A stretch of 64,000 nucleotides of DNA from Euglena gracilis. Its lineage: Eukaryota; Euglenida; Euglenophyceae; Euglenales. Each line of letters opens with the position of its first letter. Within the stretch, counting starts at the first letter, position 1. The stretch is from the NCBI GenBank assembly GCA_039621445.1, contig CP154957.1:6256504-6320503 (forward strand). The letters are read 5' to 3'. Under the pieces are notes generated by a model, which searched no databases, was not told where the DNA came from, and saw nothing but the letters and a program-made list of their open reading frames with translations. Positions 20,908 through 31,729 of this stretch are shown piece after piece. The translations under genes and the position numbers were made by a program.

Positions 20908-21875
20908 AAGAGCAGGGTCCAAATAGAAGAGCACCCCCCCTCTGGCGAAGCGAGCGTCCACTACAAGAGCACCCGCTCTGCAATTAGGGGGGGGAGGCGT
21001 TTATGGTAAACATACTACGTATTTTTGTATTATGTAAGAAATATAAGCAACCCCTGACTGGACGATATGAAAGAGCTTTCATGAAAACAGCATAAAAGCG
21101 GCAGAAATCAGCAAATTCCAAATATAAGATACCCTGGAGCCTATTTTTCGGAACCCAAATATTAGCAACCGGTTGCTTACGTTTGGTGGGTATTAAGTTT
21201 TCTGAGTTGAGTTGTAAGTTTGTCAGACCTGAAGTTTAATAATGAAATTATGTTGCATAATGAAGTATTATTTTTCATCATGCTGCATAATGAATAAAAT
21301 AATTTCCCTGGAGAACATGCAAAACTACCCCTCCCGTTGAAATTGGTGCCTGTGTGTGTGAAAGGCGGGCATTCTTTTTTTCAGGAGAAAATTCTCAAAA
21401 CTTCTCAAAAATTTTAGGGTTTTTTTAAGGCGTCTTTTTGAGGTTTTTTTTGAGTTCTGCATGGGTAGACAATTTTCCAACGATGCCATTTTTTCCCCCA
21501 GAGTGTCGGCCAACTCTGGGGGAAAAAATGGCCTGTTTTTGCTGATATTGCAACGTCTTTTTGCTGGAATTTTCGAAAACTTTCAGGAAAAAATCTTAAA
21601 AAATTTTTAAGCCATTCCACCCAATTTTTTTATTGACGTTTTTTTAAAAAAAGGTTAAAGGTTTTGTAAGGCGCCTTAAAAACAATGTCCGGTGAGAAGT
21701 TCCGAAAGAAATTGTAAGTTGGTGTCGAACCTGCGTTTCTTTGCATTGGACATTTTAGCAGCCTTTGTTGCAATCCCACTTGTACAAACAAAAAGCTCAT
21801 GCACGAGGTCTGAACCTCAGTATCAATTGGGAGCTCAGATGAAACTGTGAGCTTTGAAAGATCAGTGTTCTGCAG

Positions 21876-21956
21876 GTAAAGACCAGATCAGACAGGCGAT
21901 GGGCAGCCAAGCCGGCAACCTTTTTGCAAGAGAGTCTCTCTGCCGAATTTTGCAGG
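21876..21956 (+). CDS. Exon upstream of the zinc-finger exon
   Basis: The acceptor GTTCTGCAG is followed by two nucleotides, then KDQIRQAMGSQAGNLFARES and ...LCRILQ, ending with one spare nucleotide before GTGCAA. That nucleotide completes the codon opened by the two leading nucleotides of 22669-22775. The reading then runs directly into the C2HC zinc finger, which supports both exons. Confidence 0.65.
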
Positions 21957-22668
21957 GTGCAAATAAAAGCGCGCCTCCCCTCCGCCGAAGGCGGCGGTCC
22001 ACTGCAAGCGCACCTCGATTTCATGGGAAATCAACGAAAATCAGGCCAGTGGTGTCCAACGAGAAGTGCACCCCCGCCGCCAGAGGCGGCGGTCGGCTAT
22101 AATGCGTCCTCGAGTTCCTTGATACTACATGAAAGGCATCAGTGTAGTTTATTTCGGTATATCGGTGTATCATGGAACCCTGTTCAGTTTGACAGGAAAC
22201 GCATTTTTTGTCCGTTTGAAGCAATTTTTTTTCAGGTCTTTCTCATGTACAGGAGGGGCCCCTGCTGGACTGGAAGGGGTCTGATCCCCCCACCTGCCAT
22301 ACATTGGACCCTGGTGGGTGGTATTTGTGCGTTAGGGAGGAACAGATTGCGGCCTGAGTCGGGAATACGGTCAAAAGTTGCAAACTGCCTCACAGTGTTG
22401 GTAGCAAATGATCCAGTGAATCGCAACGTTGCTTCCCTGTCTCAGGGAGCCTGACCCAACCCTGCAGCTTCATCCTCCCGTCCAGCCACCCCAAACAGAC
22501 CCCCGCAAAGGTCGTCACCCCCACCGTCCCCTTCTCCCCCACTCCTCCTCCTGTTCCTGTTTTTTTTTTTGTGGTCCGGTGCGAACCCAAATGGAACGTT
22601 CTGTTGCGTCCACATCACTTTGGTTGGATGGAAACGAGAGTGCACACGCCTCGGCCATCTTTTTGCAG

Positions 22669-22775
22669 CCTGCCCACACTGCAAGCGGCGCTTCAACCCC
22701 GAAGTTGCTGACCGCCACATTCCCCGGTGCAAGGAGGCCTTCCACAAACCGAAACCCCCCAAGCCCCGCTCACAA
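22669..22775 (+). CDS. C2HC-type zinc-finger exon
   Basis: After the acceptor ATCTTTTTGCAG the exon encodes CPHCKRRFNPEVADRHIPRC, spacing Cys-x2-Cys-x11-His-x3-Cys, then a basic Pro/Lys tail (KPKPPKPRSQ). This is the zf-C2HC_2 pattern of ZC2HC1-type proteins. The donor is GTGCCC in phase 0. Zinc binding is expected from the family; partner and role are unknown. The surrounding Ser/Pro-rich exons fit the long disordered regions of such proteins. Confidence 0.8.
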
Positions 22776-24336
22776 GTGCCCAGATGAAGTTCTTGCACAG
22801 CCTGTTGCGCGTCGCCCTATGCCCATTGTGCGCGGTTTCGAGCTGGAATTGTTGTCACTCTGTTCTGTTGGCTCCTTCTGGCCTGGGGGGGAGGTTAGGG
22901 TCGACCATGGTTGGCCCGCATGTGGGTTTCCAACTTTCGAGTAAGTGCCACGTCAACTGTTTTGGAGGCCCTAAAATGATAAAATCCCTTGCACGCGTTA
23001 CTCCTTTTGTTTGTATGTCGCGAAAATTTGCCCAATAAAGGCGTTTTGACATGGACCGGCCAGGCAATCGAGGGTTATCGAGGTGACCGGGAGCCCATCA
23101 TCATCGACCCCCTCACCCCCCCTCCCTAGGATAAAGTTTACCCCTGGGTGATTAGGCAGAATCATAAACAGCACAGCCCTACACATCTGGCCGTCATAGC
23201 TTCAATGGTTGGGAGGAGCCAGTTTTTTTTTGCTTGTGACTGATGGTGATTCTTGTCTGTCTTCCCATCAATGCTGCTGTGGCCTCCAAAAACGTTTAAA
23301 AAGCAAACAAACATCCTGCAACTTCCTGTCTGAAAAAGGCAAACATAAACCTCAATCCTCCGTTTTTGATTGAGTGAGTCTTTGTCTTTTTTCTTTCTCG
23401 CGAGGCTTTGCATATCCACGGCTCTTTGACAACAACAAATATTATTATTATTATTATAAAATAATATTTTTGATATATATATATATATAATGTATTATAT
23501 ATGAATATTATGTTTGGGGGGTTTGCATAATTTGTCATCCTGCCGAAAAGCGGGAGGTTTCGTTTTTCTCTTTGCGCAGATCGATGGCATGGAGATGCTT
23601 GGAGTGCATCGTTCGCTCGAATGAGGCACCATTCACAATAAAATGAGGCACACAAAGGAGGTGTCTCTTTCTTTCTCACTCCCTTCTCTCACTCGTCACT
23701 TTCTCATCCCCCACAGCCTGCCAATAGCCAATCGAAATGCATTTGCAAAGGGCAGTAATTTTCTGTGGGCTGTCTGTGGCCAACACATTTAATGACTGTG
23801 TACCCTTTTGGTTTTCCAAGAGAGTTTCGTAACCCCAAATATAAAGCCCACCCCGGCTTTATATTTGGGCGGGATTTCAAGACCCTCAGAAGGGGCTTTA
23901 TATTTGGGGGGCTTTGCATTTGGGGCGAAATTTTTCGGGTGGTTTCTATGGCCTTCTGGTTTCTATGGCCTTCGGCGACCTTCAATTGTAACTGCCAAAT
24001 TTTCGTTGTGTACCTCCTATTTTTTTTTTGCAAGGATGTGCAATTCTTTTCCAAAATGCAGCATTGCTGGTGAAAAAAATTGTTTCCACCAAAAAATTTT
24101 CCTTAATGGCACCAGCGTCTGGCTCCACGTCAGAGGGAGGGGCTTTGCATTTGGGGGGTTTTTGAATTTGGGGGGTTTTTACCCACTCCACCCAGGAAAC
24201 TGTGAGCTGTGTGTTGTATTCTTTTTGGAAAATCTCACAAGTACAGTGTACAGTTCAAACATCATTTCCAGGCTTAGGCTTCTGATCACAAACCTGCGCA
24301 ACGATCGTTTTTCTTCTTCTTCTTTGGTCTTTGCAG
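22776..24336. other. Intron with repeat element
   Basis: It holds A/T microsatellites (23439-23505) and a poly-G capped element at about 23830-24185 whose word is AAATATAAAGCCC. A relative of that element lies at 48300-48735. No exon was recognised. Confidence 0.5.
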
Positions 24337-24440
24337 GTTGTCGGGTGTTCGATTCTTGCCTCTGCTTTGGAAACCCTCAAGTCACTGTCTGCGTATTGGC
24401 CTGTCCTCGAAGGGATTTGTATCCCTCCTCTGTCTCTGTT
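24337..24440 (+). CDS. Weak candidate exon
   Basis: The acceptor TCTTTGCAG precedes a phase-0 reading VVGCSILASALETLKSLSAY (hydrophobic, helical). A Cys-rich alternative frame (CRVFDSCLCFGNP) is open over the same bases. The 3' end was not resolved. Position and phase after 22775 are the only context support. Confidence 0.3.
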
Positions 24441-24721
24441 TCCTTGTCTGGCAGCATTGCGGGCACCGCAAAGGTCAAGGGCAAAAAATTACAGGAAAAA
24501 AATTGGATTCCTGTTAAATTGTTGTTGTTGTTGTTGTTGTTGTTCTTGTTGTTGACAACTTGTGATTAGTGCGTTGGCCAGCTCCAGGTGGGAGCATAAC
24601 AGTATGGGTTTTAACTTAAGTTAGAAGTTCACCTCTCCATCGGCACAGATTGCGACATCGTGTTCAGTCGTGATTTTCCCACCCCCCTCCTTCGTCACAA
24701 TTCCTTTCCGTGTTTCACCAG

Positions 24722-24892
24722 GGCGTCGCACCTCCGCGTGCATTTGCCCCGCTACATGGAGCTGGGTCCCAGACCATCAGTCCCCGGGCTTTTAATACAA
24801 ATGTGCCAGGGAAGAGTGCGGAAGTCACATTGCAGAAGGGCTCCCCGCGGGCGACTTCACCTCCCCCGGTCACAATAACAGCAAGAACCTTG
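24722..24892 (+). CDS. Ser/Pro-rich linker exon
   Basis: The acceptor TGTTTCACCAG and donor GTGTGC bound exactly 57 codons in phase 0 (GVAPPRAFAPLHGAGSQTIS ... SPRATSPPPVTITARTL). The composition is a low-complexity, basic Ser/Pro linker with coding-like third positions. It fits a disordered segment between the zinc finger and later domains. Confidence 0.7.
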
Positions 24893-25134
24893 GTGTGCGA
24901 TTGTTTGTTGCGGTGTGTTTTTTGTCTTGTAGGACCTGGCCATGTAGGGTGGGTTATTACATTTTTTTATTGCTGTTCTGCAGATGTTTGATACAGCAAA
25001 TGTGCTTGCATTGTCAAACCAGAAAGAAAAAGATGCCAGCCAGCCAGCAGCCTTTTTCCAACCAGCAGCCTTTTTTTCCAGCCCCGGACCCCCCTCACCC
25101 CATCAACGTTAGCATCCGTTACCCTTCGGGCGGC

Positions 25135-25566
25135 CAGGCATTCTTATTTTTTAAAAAAGCAAAATTTTTTAAAAAAATAAGATTCTTTAAGGCTTTTTTA
25201 AAAAAGGGTTTTAAAGGGTTTTTTTTAGGCATTTTAAATATTTTAAGACTTTTTAAGGCGTCTGTTTTCCAAGGGCCCAAGAGCCATCCGGGCATCGAAC
25301 CAATGTCAGTCAAGGTCAAAATTGAAAAAGTTCAAAAACACATTTTTTTCGAGTTTTGGATGGATAGACAACGTTCCAGTGATGCCAGAAATCATTTTCT
25401 CCCAGAGTTGGCTTGTTTTCGCCGATATTTTGCAACTTCTTTTTTGCTCAAAAATCGGAAATTTTTTCGAAGTTCGAAATTCGAAAAAAACTCGAAATAA
25501 CTTTCCAGAACGGATTTTTAGGGGTTTTAATGTATTTTTTTTTAAGGCGCCTGAAAAAAATGCCTG
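25135..25566. mobile_element. hAT-like MITE, CAGGCATT family
   Basis: The ends are CAGGCATT and AATGCCTG, and the body has TTTTAAGG and GCATCGAACCAA, GATGCCAGAAATCA landmarks shared with 34954-35423. No clear target duplication flanks this copy. Diverged relatives lie at about 21356-21700, 30310-30655, 53640-53840 and 60650-60840. Confidence 0.65.
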
Positions 25567-26226
25567 GTTCCAGGTAAATTCAAACTTTTCTGGTTGCCAA
25601 TATCTTCTTCGACTTCTTTCACTGTTGTCACAAACCACTTGTTTTTAACGAAAATTTTGCTCCTGGATCTTGTTTCCTACGATTATTTTGGTCGCCATGT
25701 AGGGATTTCATATTTTCAAGTGATGCCATATGCAACCGCAATATAATGCAACTGCAACAGGCCATCAAGAAACAAAATAATGGTCTCTGGGCAACTAAAA
25801 ATCCACAGGAATAATGGTTAAAATTTCTTGATCTTTTCTCAGTGAAAACAAGTCGACATCGGGGAAAAAAATCCAAGCGTCCTTGGACCATCACCGAACC
25901 AGTCAAAACTTGAAAACATGTGCCTTTTTTTCCGTTTTCGGCCTCGTTTGAGTCCTGGTCCAGCCCTTAGCTGGCCCTTGGGCCTGGAGAATTCCTAACC
26001 CTCATTCGAAGATTCCCATCATCCCCGCCTGAATCGCACAACTTTCAAATTAGGGTCCGTTTAATGGAATGAATTGAGACAGCAGAGTTTTTGTTTCCTG
26101 TCGTTAAGGACGGTTCTATTACAATTGAGGTGGCATGGATGGCGATCGGGATGACAACGGCCACCACAGATCTGCCCTGCTGCTTTTGTCTCCCGAGACC
26201 TTGTGACCTGCCCCACCTCTCCGCAG

Positions 26227-26325
26227 GAAACGTTTCGCGACAAGAAAACGACCTCGCCGCGGGCAGCGACCCCCACCTATGGCCTGTCCCCCCGCATGCG
26301 CCTCACTCCAATCAGGCTCTTTTGA
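26227..26325 (+). CDS. Candidate Arg/Pro/Thr-rich exon
   Basis: The acceptor CACCTCTCCGCAG is strong. In phase 0 it reads ETFRDKKTTSPRAATPTYGL and reaches a TGA at 26323-26325; no GT donor precedes the stop. It could be a terminal exon, or an exon ended by a nonconventional intron. A second frame open to 26343 is possible. Confidence 0.4.
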   Translation, partial: ETFRDKKTTSPRAATPTYGLSPRMRLTPIRLF

Positions 26326-26343
26326 GGAAGGCACCCCCCTAAG

Positions 26344-26405
26344 TTGTACAAGACTTCTTGTCTGTTTTTGGCCAGCGCTAACTTCGCTTCTGGCCCAGTT
26401 TTCTG
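26344..26405 (-). repeat. Dispersed conserved repeat block, reversed copy
   Basis: This is the reverse complement of the GCCAGAAGCGAAGTTAGCGC core found at about 2966 and 43695, again beside poly-C/poly-G runs. Confidence 0.65.
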
Positions 26406-27022
26406 TGTGGTGAATGGGGTTGAAGGCACCCCCCCCCCCCTGGCCGGGGGGATCCGTGCTTTGGGCAGGCAGAGGGGGTGGGGCACTTTCGACCCCACCC
26501 CGGGGTTGGATTTCGGGGTGGGTGGTGGTATGGCACTCCCCCCCCCCGGGTGCCGAAGGTGCCAGGACCTGAAAATGGCACCATTTTCCAGGCCACTTTG
26601 AAGGAAATTCCCAAGGGAACTTTGCCTGGGTGAGCAGGCACCGGGGCCCAAAACCGACCCTCCACAGGGTGTGCTTGCTATGGGCAGGCACCCCGTAGCT
26701 CAAGGGGGATGCCTAAGAAGCGGTGCGGCACCGCTGGGGCGCCGCTTGACACCGCTTGACGACAAACTTTGCTTTTTTGGGGGAGGTCGTTGCAATATTT
26801 TCTTGATGGTGTGCACGATAAGTTGTCACACGTCACAGTTTTTTAAGCGTGATTGATTGGGTTGATCAAATAATTTTGTCAGATGTGACTTCATGTGTTT
26901 CCCACAAAGGAATCACCTGGTCAAAGGTTCCCGGCCAAGCGGTGTCAAGCGGTGCCCTAGCGGTGCCGCACCGCTTTTAGGCATCCCCAAGGCACCCCTC
27001 TCCCCCTCCTCGGGGGTGGGTA

Positions 27023-27169
27023 AAAAGAAGCCTGACTCCGATGCCGCATCGCGCCACGCCACCCCCCGCCGCCCCCCGCACCCGCAGCCCGCAGCGCACC
27101 CCGCGGTTGGGGACCCCGAGCCAGTCGCAGCGGGTCTCCCAGCGGGTCACCGCGCAGGCTTCTCGAAAG
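27023..27169 (+). CDS. Pro/Arg/Ser-rich linker exon
   Basis: The frame ending AAG|GTCACA in phase 0 is open back to about 27023. It is strongly GC at third positions: KRSLTPMPHRATPPPPPRTR ... SQSQRVSQRVTAQASRK. It is a disordered basic linker. The exact acceptor is uncertain, and other frames are also open because of the high GC content. Confidence 0.5.
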
Positions 27170-27395
27170 GTCACACCTCTCTGCAGGCTCCAAGTGGAGG
27201 GGGGGGTGCTGTAGGCAGGCAGAAACAAGACATTTCTGCCCCTCCCCCTGGCTTGGTAACCCCCCCCCCGGCGTCTGGGTCCCAAAATGGCCATTTTCAG
27301 TTTTCGAGGGAATTTTGCCCAAAACAAAGTCGGCCATTGGCCCTGGGATTGCGCCTGAGTACACTCTTGAATGCCCTGAGCAGCACTGACAGCAG

Positions 27396-27523
27396 AAGGC
27401 AACCCCCCCCCCCGGGTTGGCGAGAAGAAGCCTGGCACTGTGTCACCCAGCAGGTCCAAGTCTGCCCCGCGGGGTGTGTCTGGTGCCTTGCCAGCCATGC
27501 CACGGGGGCCATTCTGTGCAATG
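27396..27523 (+). CDS. Ser/Arg-rich linker exon
   Basis: The acceptor GACAGCAG and donor GTAAAC bound a frame reading EKKPGTVSPSRSKSAPRGVS and onward, ending in phase 0. Its leading phase does not match 27169, so either an exon is missing or one boundary is wrong. No domain is recognised. Confidence 0.45.
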
Positions 27524-27594
27524 GTAAACCGCCCTATTCACTTTGCCTGCAGCATTTGCAGGCGTAAGCCTGGTGGCCAGTGGCCCTGGTTTCC

Positions 27595-27695
27595 CATGTA
27601 AAAATAGCACCCCCCCCCAATAACGCCCCCCTGGGGTTCCAGCTCGGATGCCCAAATAACACACCGGAGGGGGGTGTTATTTGGGGGGGTTTACC
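27595..27695. mobile_element. Short poly-C capped palindromic element
   Basis: The left end (GTAAAAATAGCACCCCCCCCC, then CAATAAC) and the right end (GTGTTATTTGGGGGGGTTTAC) are inverted repeats around a roughly 50-bp centre. The layout is that of the larger poly-C capped elements, in miniature. Confidence 0.55.
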
Positions 27696-27709
27696 AAGCA
27701 AGTGTCACC

Positions 27710-28208
27710 CTTTTTTATCTTTGTTGAAATGTATGCCTCCATTATGGGAATGGTATTCGGAATGGTATTCGGGAATGGTATGGAGATATGTTTGCACGAT
27801 TCTGGTGGATTTGTTCTTTTTTAAAAAATCTCATTTTTCACAGGGGGAAGCCATTGGGACAGAGGTTTTGGTTTTTGACATAAAGGACATCTCATCAAGG
27901 ACCGCATTTGGGGAATTGGATGGCAGAAGGAATAATTCTTGGTGGCGGCATCCATCATTTGGAACAAGGTTCTCTTTTTTTCCCGCTACAGAGTCCCAAA
28001 GACAGCCTGCAGACGTTCCTGCTACGTACAGGCCCAAGATTTGTGCTCGTATGCTGTGTTTTTGGTGAATGTAACCTCCCATGCAGCAACTTTCTGCTAT
28101 GTCCCTCTTGAACTATACACGCTCACCATGCACAGTCCAGGGGACATGCATACATATATTTTTGTAACATATGTCCACACACATGTGTGTAAAGCCACTT
28201 ACGGGTCG
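27710..28208 (+). repeat. 499-bp tandem duplication, copy 1
   Basis: It is directly followed by a second copy (28209-28707) with no difference that I can see. It contains a candidate exon start at 27844. Confidence 0.95.
27844..28065 (+). CDS. Candidate exon inside the tandem duplication (copy 1)
   Basis: The acceptor TCATTTTTCACAG leads to a phase-0 frame GEAIGTEVLVFDIKDISSRT ..., open to a TGA at 28066-28068. Plausible GT donors inside it (27934, 27967) mean the real exon is probably shorter. The identical segment recurs at 28343. The protein is not recognised. Confidence 0.4.
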
Positions 28209-28707
28209 CTTTTTTATCTTTGTTGAAATGTATGCCTCCATTATGGGAATGGTATTCGGAATGGTATTCGGGAATGGTATGGAGATATGTTTGCACGATT
28301 CTGGTGGATTTGTTCTTTTTTAAAAAATCTCATTTTTCACAGGGGGAAGCCATTGGGACAGAGGTTTTGGTTTTTGACATAAAGGACATCTCATCAAGGA
28401 CCGCATTTGGGGAATTGGATGGCAGAAGGAATAATTCTTGGTGGCGGCATCCATCATTTGGAACAAGGTTCTCTTTTTTTCCCGCTACAGAGTCCCAAAG
28501 ACAGCCTGCAGACGTTCCTGCTACGTACAGGCCCAAGATTTGTGCTCGTATGCTGTGTTTTTGGTGAATGTAACCTCCCATGCAGCAACTTTCTGCTATG
28601 TCCCTCTTGAACTATACACGCTCACCATGCACAGTCCAGGGGACATGCATACATATATTTTTGTAACATATGTCCACACACATGTGTGTAAAGCCACTTA
28701 CGGGTCG
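28209..28707 (+). repeat. 499-bp tandem duplication, copy 2
   Basis: This is the head-to-tail repeat of 27710-28208, including the intron end, candidate exon and following intron sequence. The apparent identity points to a recent event or an assembly duplication. Confidence 0.95.
28343..28564 (+). CDS. Candidate exon inside the tandem duplication (copy 2)
   Basis: It is identical to 27844-28065, including the acceptor. If both are real, the transcript could include one or both copies. Confidence 0.35.
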
Positions 28708-28828
28708 GTTTGTTATTTTTACATTTCTTGGAATTCACGAGTCAAGGTGCTCGACTGGGGGGGAGGGCAGGGACGAGGTATTTGCATTCCCCTGTTTCGT
28801 TGTCCACCCCCAATAAACAACCATCCAG

Positions 28829-28861
28829 CTGTTGACGTTTCGCCAAAAAGTGGACGCTGGG
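28829..28861 (+). CDS. Candidate 33-nt micro-exon
   Basis: The acceptor CAACCATCCAG and strong donor GTGAGC bound 11 codons. In phase 0 they read LLTFRQKVDAG; another frame reads VDVSPKSGRW. Length is a multiple of three, so it does not fix the phase. Confidence 0.35.
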
Positions 28862-29554
28862 GTGAGCTTGAGTCCCTTTTTGTGTTTACTGCGACGTCTT
28901 TGTGTTTTTTTTGTGCTTGACCTTGGTGCGCACAGGATGCCAGAGAGCGGGTCGGTGTAAATGTATTTTCACTTTTTTTCTCCAGGGGTCGGTGTTAAGG
29001 GGGGAGTCAGTATAAATGTATTGCTTTTGTTTTTCCAGCGGGGTTGGTATAAATGGGGGGAGTCGGTGTAAAGGGGGTTGGTCTAAATGGGGGGGGGTTA
29101 CCCCTCTGTGTTCACATACACCCCGCCCGGAACACTGAATGCTCAAATAACACAGGTATTCACATTTCCTGCAAAATTCAATTAAAAGTTGAAAACTCAG
29201 AAATTTCTATCTGGCAACGCTATTCATCTCTGAGAAGTCATCCCTTGAATGGAGTCCCTTGAAACCCATGGACCAGTGAAATGAAACAAATGTCAAATTA
29301 TGAATACGTTAAGCAAGACCGGAACAAAAAGCTTTGCCCAAACGAGGAGACGAAAGCAGATACCGCCCATTTGCCCCCCCCCCCAATCCCTGACTTTGGA
29401 TACCCAAAAGATGTTCCCCAGGTATGTTGTTTTGTGGATTATTTTGTGATTCAGTGTTGAGTATTTTGAGGTTATCACCCTTTTGTTTCGATTCGATTTG
29501 GTGTTCATTTCGACCTTTTCTGACCCTTTTCAACCGTTTTATCCTATCATTCAG

Positions 29555-29620
29555 GCCCGCCAACTCGCAGCAAAAGCATATCAGACACTCAACAGCAGGC
29601 ACGTGTCATTGCACTGGAAG
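29555..29620 (+). CDS. Small exon of unknown protein
   Basis: The acceptor CTATCATTCAG and donor GTATAT flank 66 nt. Phase 0 gives ARQLAAKAYQTLNSRHVSLHWK, with the best third-position GC of the three open frames. It connects in phase to 30784-30829. Confidence 0.5.
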
Positions 29621-29749
29621 GTATATCTCCCCAATTGTCTGTTTTGAGAGTGCAGGCACTTTGTCCTCGTCCAAAGTCCAAACTATTCTCAATACCGCAG
29701 TATAACTTCAACCAGAATAGACATATAGGCACACCCAAAAAGAAGAAAA

Positions 29750-30165
29750 ACCTCCCAATTAGAACAGTAGCCCCCCGGGGCTACTGTTCGGTTAGTCTGC
29801 GGAAAACCCGAGGGGGGGGGCCTCTAACTGGGCACCCTTTGTCTAAAGGAAAAATATTCGGCTTGCGGCTGATCCGGGGATCGAACAGGGTCCAAATTTT
29901 AAGAATCTGCAAGGCGCATTTTCTCGAGTTTTGGGTGGATAGGCCTTGTTTCAAGGATACCAGATATCAATTTTGTTCCCGATGTCGACCTTTTTCATGT
30001 ATATTTTTTGAGGGTTTTCACCATTTTTCGGAAAATTTTTGGACAACTTTGTCGGCAGGCTTGGTCAACGGGGGGGGGATTTTTGGCGGGAAGCCCCGGG
30101 GGGGGGGTGCTTCTATTTGGAGGGGGTTGTTATTTAGGGGGGGGGCTTCTAATTGGGGAGGTGGT
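29750..30165. mobile_element. Poly-C capped element with AGAAGCC word, copy 2
   Basis: It is the sister of 20479-20907. Shared landmarks are GTCTGCGGAAAACCCGAGG, CACCCTTTGTCTAAAGG, GATCGAACAGGGTCC and the terminal CTTCTAATTGGGG. The ends (ACCTCCCAATTAGAA / TTCTAATTGGGGAGGT) are inverted. Confidence 0.7.
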
Positions 30166-30783
30166 TAAGAGAAAGTCAATTGTTTTCCAACCTGCTGTGT
30201 TGTCAGAGAAGGCGTTTCCACATGCCAAACCGGAACGCATTGCTTTCCTGACCCACTGCACCTGAGGCAAGGCAGCATTGAAGAACCGTCCTGGGCATTT
30301 TTTTCCAAAAATTTATGGCATTTTAAAGCAAAGGTACTTCACGGCTGTTCAAGGTGCACCTTTTCTTCTTCAAGGCACTATTTTTCAGAGCAGTCCAAGG
30401 GCTGTCCAGGCATCGAACCAACGTTTTTGAATTTTGAATGTGGTCCAAAATCGGGAAAAAAAGTAAAAAAAAGACCTTTTTTTTGAGTTTTGTTTGGATG
30501 GGCAACGTTCCAGCGATGTGAGACCCTTTTCCTTCCCGGAGTTGGCCTGTTTTTGCCCAGATTTTGCGATTTCATTTTGCTCGGTTGGAGAAAACTCTCC
30601 GAATTTTTTAAGGCATTTTAAGGTTTTTTTTAAGGCGCCACAAAAAAGTAGTCATGCCTGCCCCAGGGGGGACTTTCATTGTGGGAGATTGGACGGCGGC
30701 GGCTCAATGATTGCATTTGGATGCGCAAAGTTTGGCTTATTCGTTGCGTTTCCCCGCCCCCTGAATGCTGAGGAAGACTGCAG

Positions 30784-30829
30784 TTCAATTGCACCCAGGC
30801 CCCTTGGCGTCCAGTTTTCAGAGTGGTCT
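30784..30829 (+). CDS. Small candidate exon
   Basis: The acceptor GAAGACTGCAG and strong donor GTGAGT bound 46 nt reading FNCTQAPWRPVFRVV plus one nucleotide. It links 29620 (phase 0) to 31165 (two leading nucleotides). An alternative acceptor 15 nt downstream exists. Confidence 0.4.
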
Positions 30830-31164
30830 GTGAGTGAGAGAGATTAATTTCAATTACGGAACCCCTTTGGCCAAAGGGCTGGTAAAACGGGGCTTGAAGG
30901 CCGTCGTAAAACGTTTCTTTTTGGGTTTGTTGTGCACCACGACCTGCACATATGAGTTTGCATCAAGGCAGTCCTTGGGTGGAATAAAATATGTTCAAAA
31001 ACTATGGGTTTGAATGCGGGTTGTCATAATCCAGAAATGTTTTGTATGACATTATTTGGACAGGACAACTCGCTTTACTTCTGAGATCAAACAAACCCCT
31101 GTCAAAGCTGGTTGAAGGGAAAAGTATTTTGGCAATTTTGTACAAGCACTTATCCATCTTCCAG

Positions 31165-31363
31165 GCCTTTCTACTCGAAGGTCTTTGGGCCATGAGTTCG
31201 CCTCGGAGGATCATCACGGGAAGGCAGACCATCCTCCTGAAGAGCAGGGTCAGGCAAAGCATGTCCTCTGGAGCTCTCTGGGGAACGTGCACCACACATA
31301 CGTCCAAGGTGTGCCCCATCCCAGCAGAAAGGAACACGAACCTCTGTGTCAACGCCGCCCAGC
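31165..31363 (+). CDS. Exon cut by a CAG...CTG insert (5' part)
   Basis: After TCTTCCAG and two leading nucleotides the frame reads LSTRRSLGHEFASEDHHGKA ... HEPLCQRRP. The coding frame continues after the insert (31364-31684) with ...SVDLHLKVADFIAA, and the bases flanking the insert are the 8-bp duplication CCAGCTAG. A competing donor at 31309 with another frame is possible. The protein family is not recognised. Confidence 0.55.
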
Positions 31364-31366
31364 TAG

Positions 31367-31679
31367 CAGGGCGGTCCTTAGGGGACAGGAAAGTTTTTTT
31401 TTTTATTTCCTTAAGGACCGCCCCCCTTTCGGCCAAAGGGCCAACCAAGGGTCGGACTGGGACTTGAACGGGGGCAAAAAATTAAAAAGTCGAAAAACAC
31501 AGTTTTTGATGATTTGGGTTGATGGACGATGGTTCAAGGGTGCCAGGAATCGATTTTTTCCTGATGTCGACCTGTTTTTGCTGAAAAATGCCCAAATTGC
31601 TTGACGATTTTGCCTGAAGATTTTTCACTGAGTGTGCTGGGACAGCGGATTTTTTTTTATTTGCTTAAGGACCGCCCTG
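31367..31679. mobile_element. hAT-like MITE acting as a nonconventional intron
   Basis: The ends are CAGGGCGGTCCTTA and TAAGGACCGCCCTG, with a perfect 8-bp target duplication CCAGCTAG on both sides (31359-31366, 31680-31687). Removing 31364-31684 (3 nt before CAG to 5 nt after CTG) leaves one copy of the duplication and an unbroken frame. The CAGGG terminus and 8-bp duplication are hAT hallmarks. There is no transposase, so it is non-autonomous. Confidence 0.85.
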
Positions 31680-31684
31680 CCAGC

Positions 31685-31729
31685 TAGTGTGGACCTCCAT
31701 TTGAAAGTTGCAGATTTCATTGCTGCAAG
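31685..31729 (+). CDS. Exon cut by a CAG...CTG insert (3' part)
   Basis: It continues the frame of 31165-31363 as SVDLHLKVADFIAA and ends before a GTGCCC donor with two spare nucleotides. Without that donor, the frame remains open for many more codons. Confidence 0.5.
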
